Shown in pieces: positions 1 through 5,752 of a DNA stretch of 7,018 nt; the first letter of the stretch is position 1; each line of letters begins with the position of its first letter. A program made the position numbers and the translations under genes. Where the stretch lies: contig MFRJ01000112.1 in assembly GCA_001784535.1 (NCBI GenBank), positions 7,757 to 14,774 of the forward strand. The letters are read 5' to 3'. Origin of the DNA: Candidatus Melainabacteria bacterium GWA2_34_9. Its GTDB lineage: Bacteria > Cyanobacteriota > Vampirovibrionia > Gastranaerophilales > UBA9971. The notes beneath the pieces are model-generated. The model worked only from the letters and a program-made list of their open reading frames with translations. It did not search any database and was not told the DNA's origin.

Positions 1-639
1 GTCTCGTTCAGCTTTTGCTTGAGCAACCAGCTGTGCAATTTCAAAATATTTTTCAGGGTTGCTGTATCTTAAAGAAAGATCCTCCAGCTCTGTTTTTACC
101 AAGCCCATTCCCAATCTGTTAGCCAGAGGAACAAAAATTTCTATGGTTTCTTTTGCAATTTCTTTTTGTTTTTCGGGCTTCATGTAGTTTAAAGTTCGCA
201 TATTGTGAAGCCTATCAGCGAGTTTAAGAAAAATTATCCTTATATCATCAGCCATTGCAAGGAACATTTTTCTGAAATTTTCTGCTTGACGTTCTTCTTT
301 AGAGCTGAAGCTGAATTTGCTAAGTTTGGTAACTCCGTTTACGAGAGTTAATACATCTGCGCCAAAGCGTGATTTTATTGCTTCAGGGCTTGTTTCTGTG
401 TCTTCCAATGTATCATGCAATAAAGCAGCGCAAATAGTATCCGTATCCGCCTGCAAATCTGCCAAGATGCAAGCAACTTCGAGGGGATGGAGAATATAAG
501 GCTCTTCACTTGCTCTATATTGTCCTTCGTGTAAACTCGCAGCAAAATCGAACGCTGAATGGATTTTTTCAATATCCTTTTCAGCTCTGTGCTGTTGTTT
601 TAAAATATTACCTAACTGGTCAAAAAGTTGTTTATGCAT
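1..639 (-). CDS. relA: Rel/SpoT-family (p)ppGpp synthetase/hydrolase, N-terminal part (partial)
   Basis: This is the first 213 codons of a RelA/SpoT-homologue, read leftward and cut by the window edge before the synthetase and regulatory domains. The family makes and degrades (p)ppGpp, the cytosolic starvation alarmone. The visible part is the HD hydrolase domain: HEGQYR (residues 37-42), PYILHPLEVA with metal ligand H51, the HD pair in LLHDTLED (H75, D76, E79, D80), and LADRLHNMRTL with D142 and N146. H51, H75/D76 and D142 are spaced as in the catalytic set of bifunctional Rel proteins, so the hydrolase looks active. The usual SGEP is SEEP here. The ATG at 639 is the furthest-upstream start, because an in-frame TAA lies two codons before it (645-643). 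No strong Shine-Dalgarno is visible. The gene diverges from the yggU gene. Synthetase activity is assumed from family architecture and cannot be seen. Confidence 0.93.
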   Translation of the reverse strand, partial: MHKQLFDQLGNILKQQHRAEKDIEKIHSAFDFAASLHEGQYRASEEPYILHPLEVACILADLQADTDTICAALLHDTLEDTETSPEAIKSRFGADVLTLVNGVTKLSKFSFSSKEERQAENFRKMFLAMADDIRIIFLKLADRLHNMRTLNYMKPEKQKEIAKETIEIFVPLANRLGMGLVKTELEDLSLRYSNPEKYFEIAQLVAQAKAERD

Positions 640-706
640 TTTTTATATTTAGCAATTCGTTTAATTTAGCAATTAATATATCAACAACATTGTACTCTTC
701 ATAAGG

Positions 707-712
707 ATTATA
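707..712 (-). promoter_or_regulatory. Putative -10 box for the rel gene
   Basis: A perfect TATAAT on the minus strand lies 68 bases upstream of the rel ATG, in the 79-bp divergent gap. No convincing -35 is seen at 17-18 bp. In this AT-rich DNA the match could be chance. Confidence 0.3.
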
Positions 713-718
713 CACAAC

Positions 719-1030
719 ATGAACAAATCAAATATTAATGATTTTAAACTCACAAAACTGGAAAATGGTGTTAAATTAAGCGTAAAAGTTGTGCCTAATT
801 CTTCAAAATGCGAAATTTCTGGTGTAATTGATAATAGTTTGAAGATAAAACTCGATGTGCCACCTGTTGAAGGAAAAGCAAACGAAAAATGCATAAAATT
901 TTTGGCGAAACTTCTTGGGGTTCCCAAAACTTCTATCACTATAGTTAGCGGAGAAACTTCAAAAAATAAAATTTTATTTATAAAAGGTGATGCAGAAGAA
1001 TTAAATTCTAAAATACAAAATTTTTTATGA
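719..1030 (+). CDS. yggU: YggU/DUF167 (UPF0235) family protein
   Basis: This is a small cytosolic protein of 103 aa, about the usual length for DUF167/YggU proteins (roughly 95-105 aa). Their molecular function is not established. The family signature is clear: a VKVVPNSSK strand (residues 22-30), the PPVEGKANEKCIKFLAKLL block (48-66) with the invariant G-K-A-N, and the SGETSKNK turn (77-84) followed by a last beta strand. AAGGA at 703-707 lies 11 bases before the ATG and is a plausible, somewhat distant ribosome-binding site. The first 15 residues or so are less conserved in the family. It diverges from rel and is followed 45 bp later by secG in the same direction with no terminator between, so the two are probably co-transcribed. 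Family assignment is firm; no function is claimed. Confidence 0.88.
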   Translation: MNKSNINDFKLTKLENGVKLSVKVVPNSSKCEISGVIDNSLKIKLDVPPVEGKANEKCIKFLAKLLGVPKTSITIVSGETSKNKILFIKGDAEELNSKIQNFL

Positions 1031-1075
1031 TAATATAATTTTTATAAATGAAATTAAAATTTCGCGGAGGGATAA

Positions 1076-1387
1076 ATGATAGCTTTTTTCCAAATTTTAC
1101 AAACATTATCAGGTTTATTATTAATATTATTAGTGCTGATTCACTCCCCAAAAGGTGATGGAATGGGTTCAATCGGCGGAGCAGCCCAATTATTTTCCAG
1201 TCAAAAAGGTGTTGAATCAGGTTTAAACAAAATTACCAGCGGAGTATCATTTATTTTTATATATGTTTCTCTTGTTTTAGGTTATAAATTAACTGAATTA
1301 ACTCAAATAATAGGCAGTTTTATTATTTTAGGCGGCGTTGTTTTTCTGGTTTCTCTTTTCAAAAAGTTTTTCATGAGAACAGAATAA
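1076..1387 (+). CDS. secG: SecG, preprotein translocase subunit (cyanobacterial type)
   Basis: SecG is the small membrane subunit of the SecYEG protein-export channel in the inner membrane. This 103-aa protein has transmembrane segment 1 at about residues 4-22, the cytoplasmic loop HSPKGDGMG...GGAAQLFSSQKG (23-45), and segment 2 at about 56-71. The loop is the family hallmark, and its HSPKGDG and AQLFSS wording is the form seen in cyanobacteria. A further hydrophobic stretch at about 78-95 could be a third membrane segment. As I recall, cyanobacterial SecG proteins are shorter, about 75 aa, and end near segment 2. A strong GGAGG (1066-1070) lies five bases before the ATG and fixes the start. 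It sits 45 bp after yggU and 103 bp before ldpA, all in one direction. Identity is firm; the topology of the C-terminal segment is inferred. Confidence 0.92.
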   Translation: MIAFFQILQTLSGLLLILLVLIHSPKGDGMGSIGGAAQLFSSQKGVESGLNKITSGVSFIFIYVSLVLGYKLTELTQIIGSFIILGGVVFLVSLFKKFFMRTE

Positions 1388-1446
1388 ACTTATTTCAAAA
1401 AATCATCCAAATATATAGTTAACAAATCCATGAATAAATGTTTTAA

Positions 1447-1452
1447 TATAAT
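1447..1452 (+). promoter_or_regulatory. Possible -10 box upstream of ldpA
   Basis: TATAAT lies 38 bases before the ldpA start. The best -35-like hexamer, TTAACA at 1419-1424, is 22 bp away, which is too far for a normal promoter. ldpA could equally be read through from secG. Confidence 0.2.
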
Positions 1453-1490
1453 TAGAAAAAGAGTTATTGTATTAGGAGATTAAAATCCGA

Positions 1491-2627
1491 TTGAATACTC
1501 TAAATGAAACAAAAATAATAGTTCCGGCAGGACATACCGAAAGTGTCGCCAGAGCTATTTTTGCTTTAGAAGAGGGTGTTTTTACAAAGATTATTTGCGG
1601 AGCGGCAAACACAAACGAGGGACATGTCGAGAGGCTTGCTCTGGTTTATGCGTTGAGCGGGGTTCATGTTATAGATGTTGCCCCTTCTCAATCAATAATT
1701 CAATCTGCAAAAACAGGAATTAAAAAAGCTTCCGAACTGTATGAAAAAAATCCGGAAGCTTTTTCGTTTTATAAAGAACCTGTAATAATGGTTAGCATTA
1801 ATGCAGGAGATGATTTACATTTTAGAAAAGCTGAAATTAATTATGAGAAATGTACAAATTGTTTTGAATGCATAGATTCATGCCCGTCAAAGGCGTTATA
1901 TTCAGGCTGTCATTCTGAGGGCTTTAGCCCGAAGAATCTGTCCAATGATAATTATAAGCTTCCATCTCAAGAGGGACAGATCCTTCGCTTCACTCAGGAT
2001 GACAGAAGATCTCAGGATGACAACAGAATACAACTTAATAAAAATAATTGTTTCGGTTGCGGAAGATGCGAAAATGCATGTTTACAAAATGCAATAGAAT
2101 TTACGAATTTTAATAATTCCTCGGATATTGATTTTGAGGAAATTAAAGCTGTTGAAATACATACAGGAAATAATTCCATAGAGGAGGTGAAAAATTTTCT
2201 GGAATTAAACGTATCGTTGCTAAAAAATATAGAACTTTTGTCATTTTGCGTGGAGTCAAAACGGTTTAACCCCGCTGAATTGCAGAATTATGTCAGTTCT
2301 CTGATAAACCTTGTCAGCCAAAAAGTAATAATACAGATTGATGGAATACCTATGGGCGCTACTGATAAGCATTGTTCTTCTTTGCAGGCTGTTTCGGCAG
2401 CAGCAGTATTGTTGGAAAACAAATTGGATGCTTATATTCAGCTTTCAGGCGGAACAAATCAATTTACTAAAAAATTGGTTAATCAGCTCGGTTTGAAAAT
2501 TTCAGGGATCGCATACGGAACTTTTGCAAGGAAAATAATTCTATCTTATTTAGATGAGCTTGAGGATAATTTCAGTGCGCAATTGCAACGAATTGTTAAC
2601 ATTACTACAAGCTTAGTAGTTAATTAA
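1491..2627 (+). CDS. ldpA: LdpA-like iron-sulfur protein (light-dependent period protein family), interrupted in frame by a palindromic repeat
   Basis: LdpA is known in cyanobacteria as an Fe-S protein that passes cellular redox state to the circadian clock. This 378-aa homologue keeps the family order: KIICGAAN (33-40), LALVYALSGVHVIDVAPS (49-66), PVIMVSINAGDDLHFRKAE (97-115), two ferredoxin-type clusters, QIDGIPMG (282-289) and QLSGGTNQFT...GIAYGTFAR (317-347). Cluster ligands are C121, C124, C127, C131 and C187, C190, C193, C197, consistent with two 4Fe-4S centres. Between them residues 140-178 are encoded by a repeat element (1908-2022), so C140 is repeat-derived and probably not a ligand. 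Cyanobacterial forms, from memory, have a much shorter linker. The start is TTG: AGGAG at 1474-1478 lies 12 bases upstream and an in-frame stop at 1473-1475 rules out a longer ORF. The partner of LdpA in a bacterium without an evident clock is unknown. Confidence 0.87.
   Translation: MNTLNETKIIVPAGHTESVARAIFALEEGVFTKIICGAANTNEGHVERLALVYALSGVHVIDVAPSQSIIQSAKTGIKKASELYEKNPEAFSFYKEPVIMVSINAGDDLHFRKAEINYEKCTNCFECIDSCPSKALYSGCHSEGFSPKNLSNDNYKLPSQEGQILRFTQDDRRSQDDNRIQLNKNNCFGCGRCENACLQNAIEFTNFNNSSDIDFEEIKAVEIHTGNNSIEEVKNFLELNVSLLKNIELLSFCVESKRFNPAELQNYVSSLINLVSQKVIIQIDGIPMGATDKHCSSLQAVSAAAVLLENKLDAYIQLSGGTNQFTKKLVNQLGLKISGIAYGTFARKIILSYLDELEDNFSAQLQRIVNITTSLVVN
1908..2022 (+). repeat. Composite palindromic repeat element inserted in frame in ldpA
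   Basis: Three related units are visible. The left unit (1908-1940) is TGTCATTCTG-N15-AGAATCTG and folds as ATTCT-ga-GGGCT-tt-AGCCC-ga-AGAAT. The middle unit (1977-2005) is CAGATCCT-N10-CAGGATGACAG, opposite in orientation. A collapsed third unit (2007-2022) is AGATCT-CAGGATGACA. The outer ends TGTCATTCTGAG and CTCAGGATGACA are inverted repeats matching at 11 of 12 bases, and the second occurs twice as an exact 12-bp direct repeat 18 bp apart. The element is open in the ldpA frame and encodes the CHSEGFSP...ILRFTQDD...SQDD peptide, low in hydrophobicity and probably a surface loop. It begins exactly on a codon boundary. Confidence 0.85.
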
Positions 2628-2649
2628 TGCAAAATGGCGAAAAATAATG

Positions 2650-2655
2650 TATAAT
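2650..2655 (+). promoter_or_regulatory. Putative -10 box upstream of the ycf45-like gene
   Basis: A perfect TATAAT lies 94 bases before the preferred GTG start. No good -35 is seen at 17-18 bp (ATGCAA at 2627-2632 matches 3 of 6). If used, transcription would begin near 2662, after the alternative ATG at 2647, which would exclude that ATG and leave a leader of about 87 nt. Confidence 0.35.
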
Positions 2656-2733
2656 GTAGATATAAAAAAGGAGTACGGAATAAATCACAATGAGAACCTA
2701 TCTGAGGCAAAATTTAATGGATGTAGTTTTTGC

Positions 2734-2742
2734 AGAGAGGAG
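2734..2742 (+). promoter_or_regulatory. Strong Shine-Dalgarno that decides the ycf45 start
   Basis: AGAGAGGAG lies six bases before an in-frame GTG at 2749. The upstream ATG at 2647 has no comparable motif, only a weak GGCGA. This favours the shorter protein, which begins just before the conserved region. Confidence 0.7.
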
Positions 2743-2748
2743 AATTCC

Positions 2749-4353
2749 GTGGATTTAGAAGAAAATAACTTTTCAAATTCTGATTTTTATAGTGATTTAG
2801 AGAAACTCTCAGCTGTATTGCCACCGAAAATTATTGGCGAAATGAAAAAATCAAAACTGGATGACATCGTAGAAGTGGTTTTGGATATTGGAAGAAGAGG
2901 CGAATTAAGGCATTTAGATAAGACTATCGAATATTTAGGGCAAGAATTTGTAACACAGCAGGATATTGAATACGTAATTTCAAAAATAGACGATTTTACA
3001 TCTGATAACAGATCTGGTATTCCCGGAACACTCCATCGAATTAGTGCTATGCGTAACAGAAAAGGCAAAGTTGTAGGTCTTACGTGTAGAGTCGGAAGAG
3101 TTGTGACCGGGACTATTAATTGTATAAAGGATTTAGTTCTTCAAGAAAAAAGTATTTTGTTCCTCGGAAGACCTGGTGTAGGAAAAACCACAAAACTTAG
3201 AGAGATCGCAAGGCTTTTAGCTGATGATATAAACAAACGTGTAATTGTTGTTGATACTTCTAATGAAATTGCCGGAGATGGCGATGTTCCTCATAAAGCA
3301 ATCGGTAAAGCAAGACGTATGCAGGTTTTATCGCCGGAACGTCAAAAAGACGTTATGATTGAAGCTGTTGAAAATCATACACCTGAAGTCATTGTTGTTG
3401 ACGAAATCGGAACAGAGCAGGAAGCACAAGCTGCAAGAACAATCGCTGAAAGAGGCGTAATGCTTATAGCTACAGCTCACGGTAATCTTCTCGAAAATCT
3501 TATTAAAAACCCAACTTTATCGGACTTAGTCGGTGGAGTAAACAGCGTAACTCTCGGTGACGATGAAGCAAGAAGAAGAGCCTGCCAAAAAACAGTTCTT
3601 GAAAGAGAAAAACAGCCAACTTTTGATATAATAATTGAAATTAGGGACAGAGATACGCTTGCAGTGTATTCGAACGCTGCTGAAGCAGTTGACTGTATTC
3701 TTAGAGAATGGCCTGTATCTCCGGAAATCAGAAAAATTGACCACAAAGGCGAAACAATCGAAATTAAACAGGAAGAAAAAGTAGAAAAGAAAGAATCTAA
3801 AATCAGCTTTGAAGCTTATGTAGACAAATATACAAAAAATGTCGGAGCAGCAACCAAAAAAATCTTTATCTATGCTGTAAGTCGTTCAATGGTTGATAAA
3901 GTTATTGAAAGACTTGACATCGAAGTTGAAATAACAAGAAATATTGATGAAGCGGATGTGGTAATTGCGCATAACAGTTTTTCAAAAGGCGGAGCTAAAA
4001 TACTGAATGTCGCAAAAGATTATCATTTGCCTATTCACTTTGTAAAATCAAATACAATGCCTCAAATCCAAAAAGCTATTAAAGACTCATTCGGAATGAA
4101 AGAAAAACCGGGAGATTCTTACGGAATGGCTTGTTTTGATGAAACAGAAGACGCATTAAAAGAAGTTCAAGGCGCAGTTTATAAAATATTAAACGGCTCA
4201 GATTCTATAGAGCTTGAACCAAGAAAGTCTTATATAAGAAAACTTCAGCACGAAATCATTGAGCAGTACAATTTAACAAGCACAAGCATAGGTGAAGAAC
4301 CCGAAAGACGCTTGAAAATTATATCAACTAACGGTTTAAAAGAAGTCGGATAA
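2749..4353 (+). CDS. ycf45: Ycf45-like AAA+ ATPase with C-terminal R3H domain
   Basis: This is a 534-aa cytosolic ATPase of the Ycf45/SpoIIIAA-like family found in cyanobacteria and plastids. It has a Walker A GRPGVGKT (140-147), a Walker B VIVVDE (214-219), an ATAHG sensor-like motif (241-245), and the conserved DDEARRRACQKTVLERE segment (271-288). A charged Lys/Glu linker (about 337-350) leads to an alpha/beta middle domain (about 369-450). The R3H domain (about 487-526) has R497-x3-H501 and SIGEEPERRLKI, expected to bind single-stranded nucleic acid. The family's cellular role is not well defined. I chose GTG 2749 for its Shine-Dalgarno; ATG 2647 would add 34 residues, including CSFC, with no recognisable domain. 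It follows ldpA in the same direction and ends 13 bp before a strong terminator. Domain calls are firm; the start is probable. Confidence 0.9.
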   Translation: MDLEENNFSNSDFYSDLEKLSAVLPPKIIGEMKKSKLDDIVEVVLDIGRRGELRHLDKTIEYLGQEFVTQQDIEYVISKIDDFTSDNRSGIPGTLHRISAMRNRKGKVVGLTCRVGRVVTGTINCIKDLVLQEKSILFLGRPGVGKTTKLREIARLLADDINKRVIVVDTSNEIAGDGDVPHKAIGKARRMQVLSPERQKDVMIEAVENHTPEVIVVDEIGTEQEAQAARTIAERGVMLIATAHGNLLENLIKNPTLSDLVGGVNSVTLGDDEARRRACQKTVLEREKQPTFDIIIEIRDRDTLAVYSNAAEAVDCILREWPVSPEIRKIDHKGETIEIKQEEKVEKKESKISFEAYVDKYTKNVGAATKKIFIYAVSRSMVDKVIERLDIEVEITRNIDEADVVIAHNSFSKGGAKILNVAKDYHLPIHFVKSNTMPQIQKAIKDSFGMKEKPGDSYGMACFDETEDALKEVQGAVYKILNGSDSIELEPRKSYIRKLQHEIIEQYNLTSTSIGEEPERRLKIISTNGLKEVG

Positions 4354-4366
4354 AGCAAATAGTATA

Positions 4367-4425
4367 CTTAACACAAAGAGATGCAGCTTAGCTGCATCTC
4401 TTTGTGTTAAGGCTTAATTTTTTTT
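4367..4425 (+). terminator. Rho-independent terminator after ycf45, perfect 22-bp stem
   Basis: The arms 4367-4388 and 4390-4411 are perfectly complementary over 22 bp, with a formal one-base loop (in practice about five bases, CTTAG). An eight-T run follows at 4418-4425, six bases after the stem. It starts 14 bases after the ycf45 stop codon and ends the plus-strand run from yggU. Confidence 0.88.
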
Positions 4426-4483
4426 GTAACTAATTGTTAAGAATAATCTATTTATTGAAATAACGCATCTTTGATTGTTTTTA

Positions 4484-4489
4484 TATAAT
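4484..4489 (+). promoter_or_regulatory. Possible -10 box for the 4736 gene
   Basis: TATAAT follows the ycf45 terminator by about 60 bases and is the best promoter-like motif before the unknown gene. The -35 region is poor, so the call rests on the -10 match and on the need for a new promoter after the terminator. Confidence 0.3.
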
Positions 4490-4720
4490 TGGAGTAGATT
4501 ATATGGGGTCGATAAAAAATCATTCGAGGAGGATTAACAAAAGTTTTCAAAATTTAATGATCAGGTTAACTTAAATAAGTTTGTGATTAGTTGCAAACAG
4601 TATGTTTTGATTGCAAATTTTATTTATGGAGCCGGGTAAAAAAATTGGTAAAAATTTAGAATTTTTAATGAAATTTTTATTATTAAATTAGTGTTGACTA
4701 CCGGGGTAATTTAATTAATC

Positions 4721-4725
4721 GGAGG
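4721..4725 (+). promoter_or_regulatory. Ribosome-binding site of the 4736 gene
   Basis: GGAGG lies ten bases before the ATG at 4736. It is a strong match at slightly long spacing and supports this start for the unknown protein. Confidence 0.75.
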
Positions 4726-4735
4726 AATACTAAGT

Positions 4736-5521
4736 ATGGGTCTTAGTTTGTATTTAGCATCACAAAAGCAAGCCATAGCTACAAATGTTGCAATGCAAAA
4801 TGCTATGAAAAAACGTAATCCTGATAAGGCAGAAAATTTTGATATTTCAGGTTCAAGTATTTCTATATTTAGTTCACAAGTAAAAGAAGCAATAAGAAAA
4901 CAAGCTGAAAAGTGTAATGATGTAAGCAGTCAAATTGTTTTGAAAAAAGGAAAAAACAATGAAGCTGTACAATCATGTTCTGAAGTTAGTGCAGAAATTG
5001 CAGCGTTGCAATCTATAACTGCATGGGCGGGCGTTGCTTCTCAGGAAATTGCAAGTATTCCCGGCATATCTGATTCCGCAATAAGTTCTATTAATAAAAA
5101 TATGGGTGAAGCTGTCAACTTTGGCGCAGCAACTATAAGCAATTCTGCTTCACAAGCGAATGAAGCTCTTTCGAAAATTAGTACAACTGAAAATAAACCG
5201 GTCGCAGCAGTTGTTAAAACAGTTCAAAATAATATTAAAGCCGTTGCACAAAAAGCAGTTGCAAATACAGATAATGTACCTGCAACAAAAGGAAAAGCTG
5301 AAGCTACAGAGCAAGACGAAACAGCACCGGTAGAAACTAATGCAGCGCAGCCTGCTGAAGCTAAAGCACCTGCGGCACCTTTAACAGCAGAACAACAAGC
5401 AAAAGCAACAAAAGTAAAAGAAGAAATTAAAACAGAAGGAGATAAATTAGATAATCCTTTTGTTGCAGCGAAAACTGAGGATACAGAAAAAACAGAAACA
5501 GCAGAGAAAAAAGCTGCTTAA
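4736..5521 (+). CDS. Unrecognised Ala/Glu/Lys/Thr-rich protein, helical head and disordered tail
   Basis: I do not recognise this 261-aa protein. Residues 1-175 are mostly predicted helix with alternating hydrophobic and Ser/Ala/Asn positions (for example 46-60, 76-106 and 116-148) and only two cysteines (C60, C81). From about residue 178 the sequence becomes low-complexity and rich in Ala, Pro, Glu, Thr and Lys, including QPAEAKAPAAP, and ends in EKKAA, so it is probably unstructured. There is no cleavable signal peptide or clear membrane helix; the N-terminus MGLSLYLASQKQ is only mildly hydrophobic. A strong GGAGG, a probable long leader and flanking terminators suggest a single-gene transcript that may be well expressed. 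A structural, surface-associated or filament-type role would be speculation. The reading frame looks genuine because the codon use matches its neighbours and the whole ORF is open behind a good ribosome-binding site. Confidence 0.8.
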   Translation: MGLSLYLASQKQAIATNVAMQNAMKKRNPDKAENFDISGSSISIFSSQVKEAIRKQAEKCNDVSSQIVLKKGKNNEAVQSCSEVSAEIAALQSITAWAGVASQEIASIPGISDSAISSINKNMGEAVNFGAATISNSASQANEALSKISTTENKPVAAVVKTVQNNIKAVAQKAVANTDNVPATKGKAEATEQDETAPVETNAAQPAEAKAPAAPLTAEQQAKATKVKEEIKTEGDKLDNPFVAAKTEDTEKTETAEKKAA

Positions 5522-5611
5522 AATTTAATAGCACCGAATTATATTAAATTAATAAAGTTATATAAATTTTTATTTAATATAGTAGGTAGAAATATATAGT
5601 GTGTGTAGTTT

Positions 5612-5641
5612 AAAGCCTGTTTATTCAAAACAGGCTTTTTT
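5612..5641 (+). terminator. Rho-independent terminator after the 4736 gene
   Basis: An 11-bp perfect stem (5612-5622 with 5628-5638), with AAAGCCTGTTT as its left arm, encloses the loop ATTCA and runs into six Ts (5636-5641). It lies 91 bases after the stop codon of the unknown gene. Confidence 0.9.
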
Positions 5642-5671
5642 ATTGCACGCGAATCTTGAAGCGATAAAAGC

Positions 5672-5700
5672 TTGAAAGTTAAATATGTTTATGGGATAAA
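5672..5700 (+). promoter_or_regulatory. Putative promoter of the aldolase gene
   Basis: TTGAAA (5672-5677, 5 of 6 to consensus) is followed 17 bp later by GATAAA (5695-5700), with an extended -10 TG at 5692-5693. Transcription would begin near 5707, about 46 bases before the start codon. The site follows a terminator, where a new promoter is expected. Confidence 0.4.
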
Positions 5701-5752
5701 TATGCTATAAAAACAGGCGAATAGTAACAACAAACAGCAGAGAATTTTAGTC

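Larger units (their letters stand above)
4426..4735 (+). other. 310-bp stretch without an established gene: probable long leader of the next gene
   Basis: This very AT-rich stretch holds a TATAAT at 4484-4489 without a good -35, and a 23-codon ORF at 4503-4574 preceded by GGAG (4491-4494). It also holds a perfect AGGAGG at 4527-4532 that is not followed by any usable start codon, and a 7-bp inverted repeat AAAAATT-tag-AATTTTT near 4650-4670. The real Shine-Dalgarno for 4736 lies at its end. If transcription starts near 4496, the leader is about 240 nt. I recognise no known riboswitch class. Confidence 0.5.

Noticed and set aside
317..499. Plus-strand ORF within the rel gene, and another at 510-704
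   Set aside because: The minus strand encodes the complete HD-domain catalytic set here; the plus-strand translations have no family features.
673..939. Minus-strand ORF of 88 codons opposite the yggU gene
   Set aside because: It is the antisense of a clear DUF167 gene, has no recognisable domain, and its frame simply mirrors AT-rich codons.
1908..1910. C140 of LdpA as an extra Fe-S cluster ligand
   Set aside because: The codon belongs to the inserted repeat and the eight ligands of two complete CxxCxxCxxxC motifs are already present.
2858..2866. TGGATGACA in ycf45 as a further copy of the palindromic repeat
   Set aside because: Only about eight bases match and there is no partner arm; the residues are part of the normal protein.
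2787..3068. Minus-strand ORF opposite the ycf45-like gene, with others at 3477-3746 and 3526-3744
   Set aside because: All lie within a long ATPase gene with intact Walker motifs; their translations show no family features.
4626..4691. Second short leader ORF of 21 codons
   Set aside because: There is no ribosome-binding site and it is rich in Phe/Leu/Lys codons expected by chance in A/T-rich DNA.
4694..4699. TTGACT as the -35 of a promoter for the 4736 gene
   Set aside because: At 17 bp spacing the -10 position falls on AATCGG, at the Shine-Dalgarno, with no TATAAT-like match.
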